Assembly: GCA_035606355.1 (NCBI GenBank)
Contig: DATNFO010000042.1
Span: 1 to 8,088 of the forward strand
Direction of reading: 5' to 3'
DNA from: Sulfopaludibacter sp035606355
GTDB taxonomy: Bacteria > Acidobacteriota > Terriglobia > Bryobacterales > Bryobacteraceae
Length of the DNA stretch: 8,088 nt
Positions 6,560-8,088 of the stretch are shown piece after piece; position 1 is the first letter of the stretch, and each line of letters starts with the position of its first letter. A program made the translations under genes and the position numbers. Under the pieces are notes generated by a model. It was given only the letters and a program-made list of their open reading frames with translations, searched no databases and had not been told where the DNA came from.

Positions 6560-6913
6560 GCGGCAATCGCGATTTGCGTTCTGATCTCTCTGTCCGCGCC
6601 GGCTATGGCGTGCGCGCTTCCCGGTTCCCGGATGAGTACGTCCGAGCGCGAATGCTGCCAGCGGATGCAGGGCGAATGCGGGGCTATGAACATGCCGGCG
6701 TCCCATAGCTGCTGTCACCGCAGCATGGGTCCGGTTCACGTCGATTTTGCCCCCGCACAGATCGTTTCCCAAAGCGCCGGGCCGAATTTGCTGATAACCC
6801 CGCTGTCGCTCGCTTCGCCCCAAATTTCGAAGCTGGATCTTCAAATGGCCGCTCAGCCGAACGACTCGCCTCCTCGTATTTCACGTCTGAGCTCTTCCAT
6901 CCTCCGCATCTGA
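6542..6913 (+). CDS. Small secreted Cys/Met/His-rich protein, putative periplasmic metal-binding
   Basis: I do not recognise a named family. The 123-residue product begins with a hydrophobic signal peptide and an AMA cleavage site at residues 21-23, leaving Cys24 at or near the mature N-terminus; the lipobox match is too poor to call a lipoprotein. The mature protein opens with a dense cluster of possible metal ligands: CC at 38-39, Met42, Cys46, Met49, Met51, His55, CC at 57-58, His59 and Met62. The rest is low in Cys and ends in SSSILRI. Soft thiol and thioether ligands suggest Cu(I)/Ag(I), which fits the tolC-like efflux gene 69 bases downstream. This is inference; structural disulfides are the alternative. 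The start is the GTG just after an in-frame TAG, but no ribosome binding site is properly spaced for it. AGGTGG at 6540-6545 overlaps it, so the true start may differ without changing the mature protein. Confidence 0.72.
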   Translation: MGLICRAAIAICVLISLSAPAMACALPGSRMSTSERECCQRMQGECGAMNMPASHSCCHRSMGPVHVDFAPAQIVSQSAGPNLLITPLSLASPQISKLDLQMAAQPNDSPPRISRLSSSILRI

Positions 6914-6933
6914 ATCTCTCGTTCCACACGTAG

Positions 6934-6957
6934 CTGCTCGCGGCTTTTCGCGAGCGG
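6934..6957 (+). other. Hairpin between the small gene and the tolC-like gene
   Basis: GCTCGCG (6936-6942) and CGCGAGC (6949-6955) form a perfect 7-pair stem around the loop GCTTTT. It extends by one G-T wobble and one C-G pair to 6934-6957. No T-run follows, so it is not a standard intrinsic terminator. It may protect or process the mRNA between the two genes, or partly attenuate transcription. Confidence 0.5.
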
Positions 6958-6968
6958 ATTCGAATGTC

Positions 6969-6973
6969 AGGAG
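6969..6973 (+). promoter_or_regulatory. Ribosome binding site of the tolC-like gene (AGGAG)
   Basis: AGGAG lies nine bases upstream of the ATG at 6983 and supports that start. Confidence 0.7.
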
Positions 6974-6982
6974 TGTATTTTG

Positions 6983-8088
6983 ATGCGATTGATCCTTTTT
7001 GCCGCATCCGGCGTCGTGATGGCCGCCGGGTTGCGTGCCCAGACTCCCACACCGCTGGCGCAGTTGCTTGCAGAAGCGGAGCGAAACAATCCCGAAATAA
7101 GCGCCGCTCAGCATGTCTGGCGCGCTGCAACACATAGTCGCGCACAAGTGACTGCGCTGCCCGACCCTCAGTTCACGCTTCAGCAATTTAGCGTCGGCAG
7201 CCCACGGCCGTTTGCGGGCTTCAATTCCAGCAACTTCGCCTACGTCGGGATTGGCGCGTCGCAGGAGTTGCCCTATCCGGGGAAGCTCGGCCTCAAAGGG
7301 CAAGCGGCCGATCGCGCGGCAGATGTCGAGCACGCGCAAATCGGCGTTGTCAGGGCTTCCATCGCCCAGCAGGTGAAGCTGGCGTATGTGCGGCTCGCGT
7401 CTCTCCAGCGCACGCTCAAGCTGTTCGAAGACAGCCGGGCAACCTTGGGCCAGATGATCGAAACGGAACTATCCCGCTACAGCACCGGGCAGGGAAATCA
7501 GGCTGATGTTTTGAAGGCACAGCTCGAGCGGACCAGGCTGCTCACCGAGATCACAGCACGTCGCGAGGACGTGGCTCAGGCCCAGGCGGATCTCAAGCAG
7601 GCTCTCCATCGTCCTCAGGATTCCGAAGACATCGTGGCCGAAGATTTGCGGCCAACCACTCTCGGCTACGATTCGCGCGAGCTGCTGGAGCTGGCACGCA
7701 AGCAAAACCCGGAAGTGCAGGTCGATTTGAATGCAATCGAGAAGCAGAAAGCAGAGGTACAATCTGCGGCGCGGGCGGGCAAACCCGATTTCAGCATCGG
7801 CTACATGTACCAGCGAACTGGCGATGATTTTCCAGCCTACTACATGCTGACATTCAATCTGATCCTCCCACGGCGTCATCGTGTGAGCGCGCAGATTGAG
7901 CAGGCTGCCGAGTCCGTGAAAAGCGCGCAGGCGCGCCTGGACGCGCGACTCCAGCAGCAGCTAGCGAGCGTTCAGAAGGAATTTGCCGCTGCGACCAGCA
8001 CGGCCGATTTGATGGCCGATTACAACCAAGGCGTGATCCCGCAGGCAGAAGCCGGGTTCCATGCGGTTTTGACGGAATACGCGTCGGG
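6983..8088 (+). CDS. TolC-family outer-membrane efflux protein (CusC/CzcC-like), 3' end outside window
   Basis: The frame is open from the ATG at 6983 to the window edge, 368 full codons of a family that usually has about 400-450. The product is an outer-membrane channel that would work with a periplasmic adaptor and an RND pump. Seen: a signal peptide ending near LRAQ (residues ~17-20), NPEIS typical of the first TolC helix, LPYPGKLGLKG at 96-106, a hallmark of the heavy-metal efflux branch (usually FPFPGK or similar), and YSTGQGNQADVLKAQLE at 166-182, the repeat motif that precedes the second half. Also seen is LILPRRHRVSAQIEQA in the second repeat, the counterpart of the PGK segment. Long Gln/Ala/Glu-rich helices fit the periplasmic tunnel. 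A good ribosome binding site fixes the start. Metal efflux is inferred from the LPYPGK motif and the Cys/Met-rich protein upstream; the adaptor and pump genes would be expected after the window. Confidence 0.9.
   Translation, partial: MRLILFAASGVVMAAGLRAQTPTPLAQLLAEAERNNPEISAAQHVWRAATHSRAQVTALPDPQFTLQQFSVGSPRPFAGFNSSNFAYVGIGASQELPYPGKLGLKGQAADRAADVEHAQIGVVRASIAQQVKLAYVRLASLQRTLKLFEDSRATLGQMIETELSRYSTGQGNQADVLKAQLERTRLLTEITARREDVAQAQADLKQALHRPQDSEDIVAEDLRPTTLGYDSRELLELARKQNPEVQVDLNAIEKQKAEVQSAARAGKPDFSIGYMYQRTGDDFPAYYMLTFNLILPRRHRVSAQIEQAAESVKSAQARLDARLQQQLASVQKEFAAATSTADLMADYNQGVIPQAEAGFHAVLTEYAS

Noticed and set aside
7469..7879. 136-codon minus-strand open frame inside the tolC-like gene
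   Set aside because: Lies antisense to the TolC repeat region; its apparent hydrophobicity mirrors the opposing codons.
1..8088. tRNA, rRNA, CRISPR, insertion sequence or prophage signals
   Set aside because: I looked for regular spaced repeats, transposase or integrase motifs and tRNA-like cloverleaf ends by eye and saw none; coding genes fill nearly all of the window.

Overview
The window looks like a chromosomal segment of a GC-rich Gram-negative bacterium. The best guess is an Acidobacteriota member of the Bryobacterales/Solibacter type. That is inference from gene content and arrangement: a soluble-domain PQQ dehydrogenase, a short-form psd next to pssA, lptE next to holA, and a small Cys/Met-rich secreted protein ahead of a CusC/CzcC-like TolC gene. 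No marker gene in the window proves it. LptE and TolC-family genes show an outer membrane.

Layout. (1) Bases 1-2335, plus strand: the 3' part of a PQQ-dependent (glucose-type) dehydrogenase gene, followed without any gap by rlmB (23S rRNA 2'-O-ribose methyltransferase). (2) Bases 2337-6482, minus strand: a tightly packed five-gene run read from right to left, psd - pssA - USG-1/Asd-like pseudoenzyme - lptE - holA. Its last gene converges on rlmB with one base between the stop codons. (3) Bases 6483-6541: a short divergent intergenic region. (4) Bases 6542-8088, plus strand: a small secreted Cys/Met/His-rich protein, then a TolC-family outer-membrane efflux gene that runs off the window.

How the genes fit together. 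PssA makes phosphatidylserine and Psd decarboxylates it to phosphatidylethanolamine. LptE is the outer-membrane lipoprotein partner of LptD in lipopolysaccharide assembly, so the minus-strand run is largely an envelope-building operon with a replication gene (holA, clamp-loader delta) at its end. Between pssA and lptE sits a protein with the aspartate-semialdehyde dehydrogenase fold that lacks both catalytic residues (Cys and His) and resembles the enigmatic USG-1 family. The divergent pair on the right looks like the start of a metal (probably copper/silver or Co/Zn/Cd) RND efflux operon, in which the small protein would be a periplasmic metal-binding partner.

Main points for a second look: the catalytically dead Asd-like protein in the envelope operon; the Cys/Met/His cluster of the small secreted protein; pssA, whose conserved N-terminus extends upstream of any ATG/GTG/TTG start; and a strong hairpin between the small gene and the tolC-like gene. 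I saw no tRNA, rRNA, CRISPR array, insertion sequence or prophage gene.
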